Source of the DNA: Paraburkholderia sediminicola
GTDB taxonomy: Bacteria > Pseudomonadota > Gammaproteobacteria > Burkholderiales > Burkholderiaceae
Direction: 5' to 3'
Assembly (NCBI RefSeq): GCF_902859805.1
Contig: NZ_CADIKC010000020.1
Coordinates: 27,708 to 91,707, forward strand
Length of the DNA stretch: 64,000 bases
Translations under genes and position numbers: made by a program
In this document: one piece after another, positions 51,163-60,143 of the stretch
Numbering within the stretch: position 1 is the first letter of the stretch
Layout: each line of letters begins with the position of its first letter
The notes under the pieces: generated by a model
What the model was told of the DNA's origin: nothing
Databases searched by the model: none
Seen by the model: only the letters and a program-made list of their open reading frames with translations

Positions 51163-52746
51163 ATGTCTATTACCGGCGAAATGCTGATTGGCCGCAAAGC
51201 AGTGCGCGGCGAGGAAAAACCCTTGCGCGCGTTCAATCCCGCCACGGGAGCCGATATCGCCGAGCCGGTGTTCGGCAGCGGCTCGGTCGCGAATGTCGAA
51301 CTCGCCTGTGAACTCGCACAGAAAGCGTTCGACCCGTACCGGCATCTGCCGCTCTCGGTGCGCGCCGAGTTTCTAGAGCGTATCGCGGACGGCATCACGG
51401 CGCTCGGCGACGCGCTGATCCAGCGCGCGCACGAAGAATCCGGCCTGCCGAAGGCGCGCCTCGAAGGCGAGCGCGGCCGCACCACTGGCCAGCTCAAACT
51501 GTTCGCGCAAGTCGTACGCGCCGGCCAATGGCTCGCCGCCACGCTCGATTCGCCGTTGCCCGAGCGTAAGCCGCTGCCGCGTTCAGACCTGCGGATGCAA
51601 AAGATTCCGCTGGGCCCGGTCGCCGTGTTCGGCGCCAGCAACTTCCCGCTTGCGTTTTCGGTGGCGGGCGGCGATACCGCTGCGGCGCTTGCCGCGGGCT
51701 GCCCGGTGGTGGTGAAGGCGCATCGCGCTCACCTGGGCACCTCCGAGATGGTCGGCCGTGTGATTCAGCAAGTCGCGCAGGACATGGACCTGCCTGAAGG
51801 CGTGTTCTCGATGATCGTCGGCGCCGGCAATTCGGTCGGTGAAGCGCTGGTCGCGCATCCGGCGATCAAGGCGGTGGGCTTCACGGGTTCGCGCGCTGGC
51901 GGCACGTCGCTGATGCGCGTCGCGGCCGCCCGGGCCGAGCCGATTCCGGTGTACGCGGAAATGAGCAGCATCAACCCGGTGTTCCTCCTGTCGAATGCGC
52001 TGTCGCAACGCGGTGAGACCATCGCGCGCGGCTTCGTCGATTCGCTGGTGCTCGGCGCGGGGCAGTTCTGTACCAATCCGGGCCTCGCGATCGCTGTCGA
52101 CAGCGACGCACTCAAAGGTTTCGTTGCAACGGCGTCCGAGGCGCTGAGCGGCAAGCCGGCCCAGACCATGCTGACCGCCGGCATTCACGCGGCCTATGAA
52201 GAGGGCGAGGACAAGCTGGCGGCGACGCGAGGCGTTGAGGCAGTTGCCCGCGGCATTGACGCGACAGGACCGACGCAGGCTTGCGCGGCTTTGTTCGTGA
52301 CCGACGCGCTGACCTTCCTGTCCACGCCGGCGCTGGAGGACGAGGTTTTCGGGCCTGCGTCGACCATCGTGCGTTGCAAGGACGAGCAGGAGTTGCTCGC
52401 GGTTGCCGAACACTTTGACGGTCAACTGACCGCCACGGTGCAGATGGATAGCGCGGATCTCGCGGCGGCGAAGAAGCTGGTGCCGATTCTCGAGCGCAAA
52501 GCCGGCCGGATCCTGGTCAACGGTTTCCCGACCGGCGTCGAGGTTTCGCACGCGATGGTGCACGGCGGCCCGTTCCCGGCAACGTCCGATAGCCGGGCGA
52601 CGTCAGTTGGGACGACGTCGATCGAACGCTTCCTGCGTCCGGTGTGCTATCAGGATTTCCCGGCCGATCTGCTGCCTGAAGCGCTGGCCGACGCCAATCC
52701 GCTGGACCTTTGGCGCCGTCGTGATGGCGAGATCACGCGCAGCTAA
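51163..52746 (+). CDS. 2-oxoglutarate semialdehyde dehydrogenase
   Basis: Aldehyde dehydrogenase of 527 residues. The NAD(P) site motif is VFGASNFPLAFSVAGGDTAA, the general base is in YAEMSSINPVF, and the nucleophile is Cys in GAGQFCTNPGLA. The C-terminus (GFPTGVEVSHAMVHGGPFPA) is typical of the KGSADH group that oxidises 2,5-dioxopentanoate to 2-oxoglutarate. This is the last step of the KdgD branch. ATG 51163 follows AAGGAAAG. A bidirectional terminator follows the gene. Confidence 0.9.
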   Translation: MSITGEMLIGRKAVRGEEKPLRAFNPATGADIAEPVFGSGSVANVELACELAQKAFDPYRHLPLSVRAEFLERIADGITALGDALIQRAHEESGLPKARLEGERGRTTGQLKLFAQVVRAGQWLAATLDSPLPERKPLPRSDLRMQKIPLGPVAVFGASNFPLAFSVAGGDTAAALAAGCPVVVKAHRAHLGTSEMVGRVIQQVAQDMDLPEGVFSMIVGAGNSVGEALVAHPAIKAVGFTGSRAGGTSLMRVAAARAEPIPVYAEMSSINPVFLLSNALSQRGETIARGFVDSLVLGAGQFCTNPGLAIAVDSDALKGFVATASEALSGKPAQTMLTAGIHAAYEEGEDKLAATRGVEAVARGIDATGPTQACAALFVTDALTFLSTPALEDEVFGPASTIVRCKDEQELLAVAEHFDGQLTATVQMDSADLAAAKKLVPILERKAGRILVNGFPTGVEVSHAMVHGGPFPATSDSRATSVGTTSIERFLRPVCYQDFPADLLPEALADANPLDLWRRRDGEITRS

Positions 52747-52787
52747 TCGATGCGTGAGCGGCGCCCGGATAGGGGCGCCGCGTAAGA

Positions 52788-52831
52788 CAAAAAAATGGCC
52801 GGGAAGCATTTCAATGCCCCCGGCCATTTTT
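52788..52831. terminator. Bidirectional terminator
   Basis: AAAAATGGCCGGG pairs with CCCGGCCATTTTT around an inner hairpin, with A-run and T-run on opposite sides. It lies between the convergent semialdehyde dehydrogenase and FCD regulator genes and can serve both. A GC-rich hairpin (GCGGCGCCC with GGGCGCCGC, about 52758-52781) precedes it. Confidence 0.85.
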
Positions 52832-52872
52832 GCATCCAGCGCGATGAAGCAGTACTTGCTCAGCGCAAAGAA

Positions 52873-53616
52873 TCAGCTATTCGCTTCAGCCGTTTCGTTG
52901 GCGCGCCGCAGTCGCTCGCGGCTATTCGACAGATGCATGCGCATCGCCGCGCGTGCGCCTTCGGCGTCGTGTCGTGTGATTGCCTCGAGAATGCTTTCGT
53001 GCTCCAGGTTGACGAGCGACAGATACGCGTCGGGTTCTGCACGCGCGATCCCTGCGGAATCGAGCCGGTTGCGCGGAATCAGCGCACTGCCCATTTGCGT
53101 GAGGATGTCGACGAAATACCGGTTGCCGGTTGCGCGCGCCACGGAGATATGGAACTGCAGGTCGGCATCGACGCTATCCAGCCCGTTGTGGCGGGTGGCC
53201 TCGATTGCATCGAGCGCGCCGCGCATGCGCGCGAGATCGTCCGGCTTGGCCCGTTGAGCGGCGAGACCCGCGCATTCCGTCTCGAGACTGATGCGCAGTT
53301 CCAGGATCGACAGCACGTCGCGCAAGGTGGTGGCGGGCACCATGTCAATGCCCAGCTTTTCGCGCTGGGGTTCCAGCACGAAACTGCCGATGCCATGGCG
53401 CGTCTCAATGATCTTGCCCGCCTGCAAGCGTGAAATCGCTTCACGGATGACGGTGCGGCTCACGCTCAGCGTGACCATCAATTGTGATTCGGTCGGCAGT
53501 TTGTCGCCGGGCTTCAAGGCGTTAGACGCAATTTGCTCGGTGACGTAGCTGACGACAAACTCGGCAAGATTGCGCGCGCGCCGTGGCGGTGCTGCGGATG
53601 CCAGTGGTGTAGCCAT
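52873..53616 (-). CDS. GntR-family regulator, FadR/FCD subfamily (candidate uronate-regulon repressor)
   Basis: 247 residues. The N-terminal winged helix is NLAEFVVSYVTEQIASNALK, then KLPTESQLMVTLSVSRTVIREAI. The all-helical FCD effector domain from about residue 90 has LELRISLETECAGLAAQRA and FHISVARATGNRYFVDILTQ, with His residues positioned to bind a metal as in UxuR-type proteins; effectors are typically uronates or aldarates. Central placement and eight similar operators at surrounding promoters suggest it controls the whole regulon. A palindrome at 53673 before its own gene suggests autoregulation. Confidence 0.88.
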   Translation of the reverse strand: MATPLASAAPPRRARNLAEFVVSYVTEQIASNALKPGDKLPTESQLMVTLSVSRTVIREAISRLQAGKIIETRHGIGSFVLEPQREKLGIDMVPATTLRDVLSILELRISLETECAGLAAQRAKPDDLARMRGALDAIEATRHNGLDSVDADLQFHISVARATGNRYFVDILTQMGSALIPRNRLDSAGIARAEPDAYLSLVNLEHESILEAITRHDAEGARAAMRMHLSNSRERLRRANETAEANS

Positions 53617-53672
53617 CGAAAACGCCCCTTGAATCAGATAGTTGCAGGTACTTCCTGCGATTCATTATACCG

Positions 53673-53683
53673 TCGTCTGACGA
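53673..53683 (-). promoter_or_regulatory. FadR-type operator before the FCD regulator gene
   Basis: TCGTCTGACGA is a near-perfect palindrome fitting TNGTNNNACNA, within GTCGT-CTG-ACGAC. It resembles known LldR/PdhR-type sites more than the spaced uronate operators do. It lies 57 bases before the regulator start, and TTATATAA-like sequence flanks it. Confidence 0.62.
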
Positions 53684-53815
53684 CTGATTATATAAACGCC
53701 GGATCATTTTGGGCATCGGTGTCGGACCTGGCGTCGCTGCCCCGGTTTCAGGCGCCTCGCGGACAAGCCGCGTTAATTTCCAGGCGCCCCGGGAAGTACG
53801 ATAACCGCCTGACTG

Positions 53816-55168
53816 CTAGCCCCGGCGCAGTTCGACCCGTTTGATGTCTTTCACGATCACGAGGTAGCTGAACACCGTCAGCAGGGCATTCAGGCCGACG
53901 AAAACCAGCGCGCCGTTGAACGACCCGGTCTTCGCGACGAGATAGCCGATCACGATGGGCGTCACGATGCCGGCGACATTGCCGAACATATTGAAGATCG
54001 CGCCCGACAGGCCGAGGGCTTCTTTCGGCGACGTATCCGCCACCACGGCCCAGCCCAGCGCACCGATGCCCTTGCCGAAGAACGCGAGCGACATGAGCGC
54101 GACGACGATCCAGTCGGTCGAAACATAGTTGCAGCCGATGATGCACACCGAGAGCAGCATGCCGCCGACAATCGGCACCTTGCGCGCGATGGTGAGCGAA
54201 TGCCCGCGCCGGATCAGCCCATCGGACAGGATGCCGCCGAGCACGCCGCCGGAGAATCCGCAAATCGCCGGCAGCGATGCCACCAGACCCGCTTGCAGAA
54301 TCGTCATGCCGCGCGCCTGCACGAGGTAGATCGGAAACCAGGTCAGGAAGAAGTAGGTCAGCACGTTGATGCAGTACTGGGCGAGGTAGACGCCGACGAG
54401 CATGCGGTTGGTCAGCAACTGACGCACCAGCGACCAGCCGCCGGTGCTCGCGACGTCCGCAGCCCGAGCCGCTTTCGAGTGACCGTTCACCACGCCGCCG
54501 CCCTGTTCGATGTAGTCGAGTTCGGCGCGCGAGACACGCGGGTGATCGGCGGGGTTCTTCATCACCTTCAGCCAGGTGAGCGCGAGTAACAGACCGGCCA
54601 CGCCCATCACGAGGTAGACCGCGTGCCAGCCGAACGCATGGGTGAGCCATGCCATCAGCGGCGTGAAAATGACTGCCGCGAAGTATTGAGCCGAATTGAA
54701 AATGGCGGAGGCGGTGCCGCGTTCGTTGGTGGGAAACCAGCTCGCCACGACCTTGGCATTGGCCGGAAACGCCGGCGATTCAGCGGCGCCCATTGCGAAG
54801 CGCAGCACGAACAATCCGGTGACGGCGGCGGCCGCGCTGCCCAGCAGACCGATCGAGCTTTGCAGCAGCGTGAACAAAGACCACAGGAAAATGCTCGCCG
54901 CGTAGACGCGCCGCGCGCCGAAACGGTCGAGCAGCCAGCCCGCCGGCAATTGCGACAGAACATAGGCCCAGCTGAACGCGGAGAAGATGTAACCCATCCT
55001 GATCGCGTCGAAACCGAACTCGGCGCGCATCGCGGATCCAGTTACCGAGAGCGTGGCGCGGTCCGCGTAATTGAATGTCGTGATCAGAAAGATCAGCAAC
55101 AGAATCGCATAGCGGACTTTGGTGCGCTTTGCGACGTGGGCGGGGCTCGCGGTGCGGCTCATTTCCAT
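53816..55168 (-). CDS. gudP: MFS aldarate transporter (GudP/GarP-like)
   Basis: Inner-membrane carrier of about 450 residues in the anion:cation symporter family. Signatures are FNYADRATLSVTGSAMRAEF, GWLLDRFGARRVYA, RFAMGAAESPAFPANAKVVA, SWFPTNERGTASAIFNSAQY and NMFGNVAGIVTPIVIGYL. It should import galactarate or glucarate with protons. The ATG at 55168 has AGGAG six bases upstream; the ATG at 55174 touches it directly. It lies downstream of kdgD past an intercistronic terminator, so it is likely expressed at a lower level by readthrough. Confidence 0.87.
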   Translation of the reverse strand: MEMSRTASPAHVAKRTKVRYAILLLIFLITTFNYADRATLSVTGSAMRAEFGFDAIRMGYIFSAFSWAYVLSQLPAGWLLDRFGARRVYAASIFLWSLFTLLQSSIGLLGSAAAAVTGLFVLRFAMGAAESPAFPANAKVVASWFPTNERGTASAIFNSAQYFAAVIFTPLMAWLTHAFGWHAVYLVMGVAGLLLALTWLKVMKNPADHPRVSRAELDYIEQGGGVVNGHSKAARAADVASTGGWSLVRQLLTNRMLVGVYLAQYCINVLTYFFLTWFPIYLVQARGMTILQAGLVASLPAICGFSGGVLGGILSDGLIRRGHSLTIARKVPIVGGMLLSVCIIGCNYVSTDWIVVALMSLAFFGKGIGALGWAVVADTSPKEALGLSGAIFNMFGNVAGIVTPIVIGYLVAKTGSFNGALVFVGLNALLTVFSYLVIVKDIKRVELRRG

Positions 55169-55195
55169 CGTCATCTCCTGAACTTTTTATCTGTG

Positions 55196-55230
55196 AAAAA
55201 GCGCCCGGCGACGTTGCCGTCCCGGGCGCT
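55196..55230 (-). terminator. Terminator or attenuator between kdgD and gudP
   Basis: On the minus strand AGCGCCCGG pairs with CCGGGCGCT around a 13-base loop and is followed by TTTT. It lies 75 bases past the kdgD stop and 28 bases before the gudP start. Confidence 0.75.
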
Positions 55231-55304
55231 CTTTACTGTGCCGCGTGTTCGAGCCTGGTTTGGCCAGATTCGGCCAGGCTCGCACGGCTTGGCGCCTTGC
55301 TGTG

Positions 55305-56222
55305 TTACTGCGCGCCGAGCTTCTTGATCAGCACGTCGAGTTGCGCCATTTCTTCTTCGGTCAGATCGGTCAGCGGTGCGCGCACCGGACCCGCGCTGTG
55401 GCCGACCAGCTTTGCGCCGGCCTTCACGATGCTGACAGCGTAGCCTTGGCGGCGGTTGCGGATCGCCAGATACGGCAGGAAGAATTCGTCGATCAGCTTG
55501 CCGACGGTGGCGTGATCGTCCGCGGCAATCGCGCGGTAGAAGTCCATCGCGGTCTTCGGGATGAAGTTGAACACGGCCGACGAGTACACCGGCACGCCCA
55601 GCGCCTTGTAGGCCGCGGCGTAGACTTCAGCGGTCGGCAGGCCGCCGAGGTAGGAGAAGCGGTCGCCGAGGCGGCGGCGGATCGACACCATGTTCTCGAT
55701 CTCGCCCACGCCGTCCTTGAAGCCGATCAGGTTGGGGCAGCGCTCGGCCAGCCCTTCGAGCATGTCGGCGTTAAGCTTGGAGTTCGCGCGGTTGTAGATG
55801 ATCACGCCCATGTTCGGCACGGACTTGCAGACTTCTTCCGCGTGCGCCGCGATGCCTTCCTGGCAGGCTTCGGTCAGGTAGTGGGGCATCAGCAGAATGC
55901 CGTTTGCGCCGTGACGTTCGGCTTCCTGGGCATAGGCGATCGCCACGCGGGTCGGGCCGCCGGCGCCGGCGAGAATCGGTACCTTGCCTTTGCAGACTTC
56001 GGTTGCCGTACGCACGACGTTCGAGTAGTCGTTATGCGTGAGCGAGAAGAATTCGCCCGTGCCGCCGGCGACGAACAGCGCCGAGGCGCCATAAGGCGCG
56101 AGCCATTCGAGGCGCTCGGCATAGGTGTCGGCGCGGAAGTCGCCTTGTTCGTCGAAGTCGGTAACGGGGAAGGACAGAAGGCCTTCGGAAACGATCTGCT
56201 TCAGTTCCTGCGGTGTCGTCAT
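55305..56222 (-). CDS. kdgD: 5-dehydro-4-deoxyglucarate dehydratase
   Basis: DapA/NanA-fold class I lyase of 305 residues converting 5-dehydro-4-deoxyglucarate to 2,5-dioxopentanoate with loss of water and CO2. FPVTDFDEQGDF near the N-terminus and GGTGEFFSLTHNDYSNVV are the phosphate-binding-type motifs. VIIYNRANSKL carries the catalytic Tyr, and the Schiff-base Lys is in LIGFKDGVGEIE. It is divergent from garD with two operators between. Its product is oxidised by the dehydrogenase at 51163. Confidence 0.9.
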   Translation of the reverse strand: MTTPQELKQIVSEGLLSFPVTDFDEQGDFRADTYAERLEWLAPYGASALFVAGGTGEFFSLTHNDYSNVVRTATEVCKGKVPILAGAGGPTRVAIAYAQEAERHGANGILLMPHYLTEACQEGIAAHAEEVCKSVPNMGVIIYNRANSKLNADMLEGLAERCPNLIGFKDGVGEIENMVSIRRRLGDRFSYLGGLPTAEVYAAAYKALGVPVYSSAVFNFIPKTAMDFYRAIAADDHATVGKLIDEFFLPYLAIRNRRQGYAVSIVKAGAKLVGHSAGPVRAPLTDLTEEEMAQLDVLIKKLGAQ

Positions 56223-56275
56223 GATGAGTATCCAGGGCGTCGAATGGGGTCGGTATTTAGAAATGATGATTTCTT

Positions 56276-56292
56276 ATACGTCATCGTACAAC
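56276..56292 (-). promoter_or_regulatory. Uronate-regulon operator before kdgD
   Basis: ATACGTCATCGTACAAC, the best-conserved 17-bp form, with core TCATCGTACAA at 56281-56291 and the internal inverted repeat TACG-N4-CGTA. It is 54 bases before the kdgD start. Confidence 0.72.
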
Positions 56293-56374
56293 AACAATTC
56301 GGCTAACTCAACGGTGTTTTCGCGGCATAATGCGCGCCATAGGGTAAATACGGAACGTCTGGGCAATCTTTCAT

Positions 56375-56391
56375 GTTGTAGGATGACGTAT
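56375..56391 (+). promoter_or_regulatory. Uronate-regulon operator before garD
   Basis: GTTGTAGGATGACGTAT, the same element inverted, 95 bp from the kdgD-side site and about 70 bases before the garD start. Confidence 0.7.
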
Positions 56392-56460
56392 GAATGATTG
56401 GCGCACAATTGGCGCAACGATTGGCGCAGCAGGCGTGAAATCGCCACAAGGATCGATGTC

Positions 56461-58050
56461 ATGGAACAAACCCCGCTCTACATTCGCGTTCACCCCAATG
56501 ACAATGTCGCGATCGTCGTCAACGACGGCGGTCTGGGTGAGGGCGCCGTATTTCCCGATGGCCTCGCGCTGCGCGAGCGTGTTCCGCAAGGGCACAAGGT
56601 CGCGCTGGCCGATCTCGCGGAAGGCGACGAGGTCATCCGCTACAACGTGGTGATCGGCTACGCGCTCAAGGATTTGCCGAAGGGCAGCTGGATCAACGAA
56701 CACGTGATCCGCATGCCGAGCCCGCCGGGACTGGAAGATCTGCCGATCGCCACCATCAAGGCGCCGGAGATGCCGCCGCTGGAAGGCTTTACGTTCGAAG
56801 GCTATCGCAATGCCGACGGCTCGGTCGGCTCGCGCAACATTCTGGCCATCACGACTACGGTGCAATGCGTGGCCGATGTCGTTCAGCACGCGGTCACGCG
56901 CATCAAGGCCGAACTGCTGCCGCACTATCCGAACGTCGACGATGTTGTGAGCCTTGGCCATACCTATGGTTGCGGCGTCGCGATCGACGCGCCGGACGCA
57001 ATGGTGCCGATCCGCACCGTGCGCAACATCAGCCTGAATCCGAACTTCGGCGGCGAAGTGATGATGGTCAGCCTCGGTTGCGAGAAGCTGCAGCCTGAAC
57101 GCCTGATGCCGCCGGGCACGATTCCGATTGCCGCAGCGGCAAATGTCGCCGAAGTGGCTGATATCGGCGACGTCGAAGCCGATCTGAACGGCGGCGTGGT
57201 GGTGCTTCAGGACGACGCGCACGTCGGCTTCCAGTCGATGATCGAGTCGATCATGCGAATGGCCGAGGGTCATCTCAAGCGGCTGAACAATCGCCGCCGC
57301 GAGACCTGCCCGGCCTCCGACCTGGTGATCGGCGTGCAGTGCGGCGGCAGCGATGCATTTTCCGGGCTGACCGCGAATCCCGCGGTGGGCTTCGCTACCG
57401 ATTTGCTGGTGCGCGCCGGCGCGACGGTGATGTTCTCCGAAGTCACCGAAGTGCGCGACGGCGTCGATCAACTGACGGCGCGCGCGGCCAATGCGGACGT
57501 GGCGGCGGCGATCATCCGCGAGATGCAGTGGTACGACGATTATCTGAAGCGCGGCGGCGCGGACCGCAGCGCCAACACCACCCCCGGCAACAAGAAGGGG
57601 GGCTTGTCGAACATCGTTGAAAAGGCGATGGGTTCGATTATCAAGTCTGGCAACTCGGCTATTTCCGGCGTGTTGTCGCCTGGCGAAAAGGTCAAGCAGA
57701 AGGGCCTGATTTACGCGGCCACGCCGGCGAGCGATTTCATTTGCGGCACGCTGCAGGTCGCGGCGGGCATCAATCTGCATGTATTCACGACCGGCCGCGG
57801 CACGCCGTACAGCCTCGCTGAGGTGCCCGTCATCAAGGTCGCGACGCGCTCCGATCTCGCGCGCCGCTGGCACGATCTGATGGACATCAACGCCGGTACG
57901 ATTGCGACCGGCGCAGCGACGATCGAAGACGTGGGTTGGGAGCTGTTCCGCCTGATGCTCGACGTCGCAAGCGGACGTAAAGAGACGTGCGCGGAGAAAC
58001 TCAAACTTCACAATGCGTTGACGCTGTTCAATCCGGCGCCGGTGACCTGA
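56461..58050 (+). CDS. garD: Galactarate dehydratase
   Basis: Iron-dependent dehydratase of 529 residues (E. coli GarD is 523) converting meso-galactarate to 5-dehydro-4-deoxyglucarate. The N-terminal SAF-like domain (MEQTPLYIRVHPNDNVAIVV) is followed by the UxaA/GarD domains: GFTFEGYRNADGSVGSRNIL, SLGHTYGCGVAIDAPDA, SLGCEKLQPE, GVQCGGSDAFSGLTANPA and FTTGRGTPYSLAEVPVIKVA. Conserved Cys and His in these motifs coordinate metal. ATG 56461 is preceded by AAGGA; the frame upstream to 56398 lacks homology. It heads the rightward garD-udh-lactonase operon. Confidence 0.93.
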   Translation: MEQTPLYIRVHPNDNVAIVVNDGGLGEGAVFPDGLALRERVPQGHKVALADLAEGDEVIRYNVVIGYALKDLPKGSWINEHVIRMPSPPGLEDLPIATIKAPEMPPLEGFTFEGYRNADGSVGSRNILAITTTVQCVADVVQHAVTRIKAELLPHYPNVDDVVSLGHTYGCGVAIDAPDAMVPIRTVRNISLNPNFGGEVMMVSLGCEKLQPERLMPPGTIPIAAAANVAEVADIGDVEADLNGGVVVLQDDAHVGFQSMIESIMRMAEGHLKRLNNRRRETCPASDLVIGVQCGGSDAFSGLTANPAVGFATDLLVRAGATVMFSEVTEVRDGVDQLTARAANADVAAAIIREMQWYDDYLKRGGADRSANTTPGNKKGGLSNIVEKAMGSIIKSGNSAISGVLSPGEKVKQKGLIYAATPASDFICGTLQVAAGINLHVFTTGRGTPYSLAEVPVIKVATRSDLARRWHDLMDINAGTIATGAATIEDVGWELFRLMLDVASGRKETCAEKLKLHNALTLFNPAPVT

Positions 58051-58093
58051 TAGTACCAATAGTACCGATCGTAATCACGACAAAGACTGAGAC

Positions 58094-58936
58094 ATGACTG
58101 ACTCGAACCTCGAGCGCCCGGCGGCGCAGAAACCTTTCCGCCGTCTTCTGCTCACCGGCGCTGCCGGCAACCTCGGCCAGCAGTTGCGCGGTGCGCTCGC
58201 TTCATGGGCCGATGTCGTGCGCGTCACCGATATCGCGCCGCTGGGTGAAGTGGCGGCGCACGAAGAAGCATCGATCGTGGACCTCGCGGATGAAGCCGCC
58301 GTTCACGCACTGCTGGAAGGCGTGGATGCGGTCGTTCATCTGGGCGGCATTTCCGTCGAAGCGCCGTTCGAAGATCTGCTCGAAGCGAATATTCGCGGCC
58401 TGTACAACCTTTATTCCGCTGCGCAGAAGCAGGGCGTGAAGCGCATCGTGTACGCGAGCTCGAATCATGCCGTGGGTTTTCATCCCACCACGTCGGTGGT
58501 CGATATCGACGCGCCGCTGCGTCCCGACAGCCTGTATGGCGTGACGAAGTGCTTCGGCGAATCGCTGTCGCGCTATTACTTCGACCGCTTCGGTCTCGAG
58601 ACCGTGTGTCTGCGGATCGGCTCGTCGTTCGAGCAGCCGAAGAATCCGCGCATGCTCGTCACCTTTCTGAGCTTCCGCGACTTTATCGAACTGGTCCGTT
58701 GCTCGCTGTTCACCAATCGGGTTGGGCACGCAATCGTTTATGGCGTCTCGGATAATCGGACCAAGTGGGTCGACAACACCAAGGCGGCGTTCCTCGGTTT
58801 TCGTCCGCAGGACAGTTCGGTCGAGTTCGAGCACCTCTTTCCGGTCACGGCACCCACCACCGACCTCGGCGATCCGACGCAGCACTTCCAGGGCGGCCCG
58901 TTCGTGCTGGCCGGTCCGATGGAGCCGAAGCGGTGA
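58094..58936 (+). CDS. udh: Uronate dehydrogenase (second copy)
   Basis: NAD-dependent enzyme of 280 residues. TGAAGNLG (21-28) is the nucleotide motif, VYASSNHAVGFHP and SLYGVTK supply the Ser-Tyr-Lys triad (Tyr148, Lys152), and FGESLSRYYFDRFGLETVCL is strongly Udh-like. It is nearer to characterised uronate dehydrogenases than the copy at 44393. Its TGA overlaps the next gene's GTG, so the resulting lactone is handled by a coupled lactonase. Confidence 0.92.
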   Translation: MTDSNLERPAAQKPFRRLLLTGAAGNLGQQLRGALASWADVVRVTDIAPLGEVAAHEEASIVDLADEAAVHALLEGVDAVVHLGGISVEAPFEDLLEANIRGLYNLYSAAQKQGVKRIVYASSNHAVGFHPTTSVVDIDAPLRPDSLYGVTKCFGESLSRYYFDRFGLETVCLRIGSSFEQPKNPRMLVTFLSFRDFIELVRCSLFTNRVGHAIVYGVSDNRTKWVDNTKAAFLGFRPQDSSVEFEHLFPVTAPTTDLGDPTQHFQGGPFVLAGPMEPKR

Positions 58937-59862
58937 GCGGCATGGCGAATCCGCGAGTGGAGCGAGTCGAAGCGGCAGGGCAGGCGCCCGCATCAGTCGG
59001 CGAGAGCCCGGTATGGCGTGCCGCGGAACAGGCGCTTTACTGGGTGGATATTCCGGCGCAAAAGATCGTGCGGCTGCGGCTCGAAACGGCTGAACGCACC
59101 GAGTGGCAATTGCCGGAGAAGGTCGCGTGCATCGCCTTCGATCATCGTGGCACGGTGCTGGCTGGCTGTGAGACGGGGCTCTTTGCTGTCACGCTGACCG
59201 AAGACGCGCCCCGTGGCGAAGCGATGACGGTGACCGGCAGAAAGCTCGCCGCGCCGCACTTCGCGTTCGACGATATGCGCTTTAACGACGGCCGGTGCGA
59301 TCGGCAAGGGCGTTTCTGGTCCGGCACGATGGTGCAGGACATGGCCGCGGCAAATCCCGCGGGCGCGCTGTATCGCTTCGACGAGCGTGGCGTGCTGTCG
59401 GCGCCGGTTGTCGACGCGTTGATCACGCAAAACGGCCTGGGGTGGTCGCCGGATGGCACCACGATGTATCTGTCGGACTCGCATCCTCTGCGCCGGCAAA
59501 TCTGGGCGTTCGATTACGACATCGAAGCGGGCGAGCCGCGCAATCGGCGCGTATTCGCCGACCTGCATGATTACGCGGGTCGTCCTGACGGCGCAGCCGT
59601 GGATGCAGACGGCTGCTACTGGATTTGCGCAAACGACGCCGGCCTCCTGCTGCGCTTCACACCGCAAGGCAAGCTCGATCGGCAGATCGCCGTGCCGGCC
59701 GTGAAGCCGGCAATGTGCGCGTTCGGCGGCCGGGATCTGGACACGCTGTTCGTGACGTCGATTCGTCCCGCGACGGGCGCGAGTGAACACGACGGCCACC
59801 TGTTCGCCGTTCGCCCCGGTGTGACCGGGCTGCCTGAGCCCGAATACGCGGGCGAACTCTGA
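58933..59862 (+). CDS. SMP-30/gluconolactonase-family lactonase (likely galactaro-1,4-/1,5-lactone)
   Basis: 309 residues from GTG 58933, which has GGAG eight bases upstream and overlaps the udh stop (GTGA); ATG 58942 is a possible alternative. A six-bladed propeller: GESPVWRAAEQALYWVDIPA with a metal Glu, FDDMRFNDGRCDRQGRFWSG with Asn/Asp ligands, NGLGWSPDGTTMYLSDSHP, and GRPDGAAVDADGCYW with the catalytic Asp. It should hydrolyse the lactone made by uronate dehydrogenase to galactarate or glucarate. Confidence 0.88.
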   Translation: MSGMANPRVERVEAAGQAPASVGESPVWRAAEQALYWVDIPAQKIVRLRLETAERTEWQLPEKVACIAFDHRGTVLAGCETGLFAVTLTEDAPRGEAMTVTGRKLAAPHFAFDDMRFNDGRCDRQGRFWSGTMVQDMAAANPAGALYRFDERGVLSAPVVDALITQNGLGWSPDGTTMYLSDSHPLRRQIWAFDYDIEAGEPRNRRVFADLHDYAGRPDGAAVDADGCYWICANDAGLLLRFTPQGKLDRQIAVPAVKPAMCAFGGRDLDTLFVTSIRPATGASEHDGHLFAVRPGVTGLPEPEYAGEL

Positions 59863-59939
59863 ATAAGCGACGTGAATGAGGCGGGGCGCCGGGGAATTAG
59901 CACGTCGGCACCCAACAGTTGCAGCCTTTTATTCATCAC

Positions 59940-59950
59940 TTGTCGTACAA
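59940..59950 (+). promoter_or_regulatory. Uronate-regulon operator, distal site before the TRAP genes
   Basis: TTGTCGTACAA, identical to the core before udh-1, flanked by CACT and AGTG that extend the symmetry. It is about 560 bases before the TRAP binding-protein start. Confidence 0.66.
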
Positions 59951-60143
59951 CATAGTGGCAAAAATGCCACTCTCGGGTCATCTTCCTCTCTACGAAAAAT
60001 ATAAGTCAACGAGGTGAGGATTTCGCTCGAAATCCTTTGTGGTATGGCTTTGATGCCAGATTCTGACTCAGAAAATTTTACGTCCAACCCGCTGTCGTGC
60101 GGGTAAATACCGGCTGTACAACTCATACGACGTTTTATAGACT

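Noticed and set aside
56371..58059. 562-codon frame antisense to garD
   Set aside because: His/Arg/Asp-rich composition typical of a reverse-strand shadow; garD is unambiguous.
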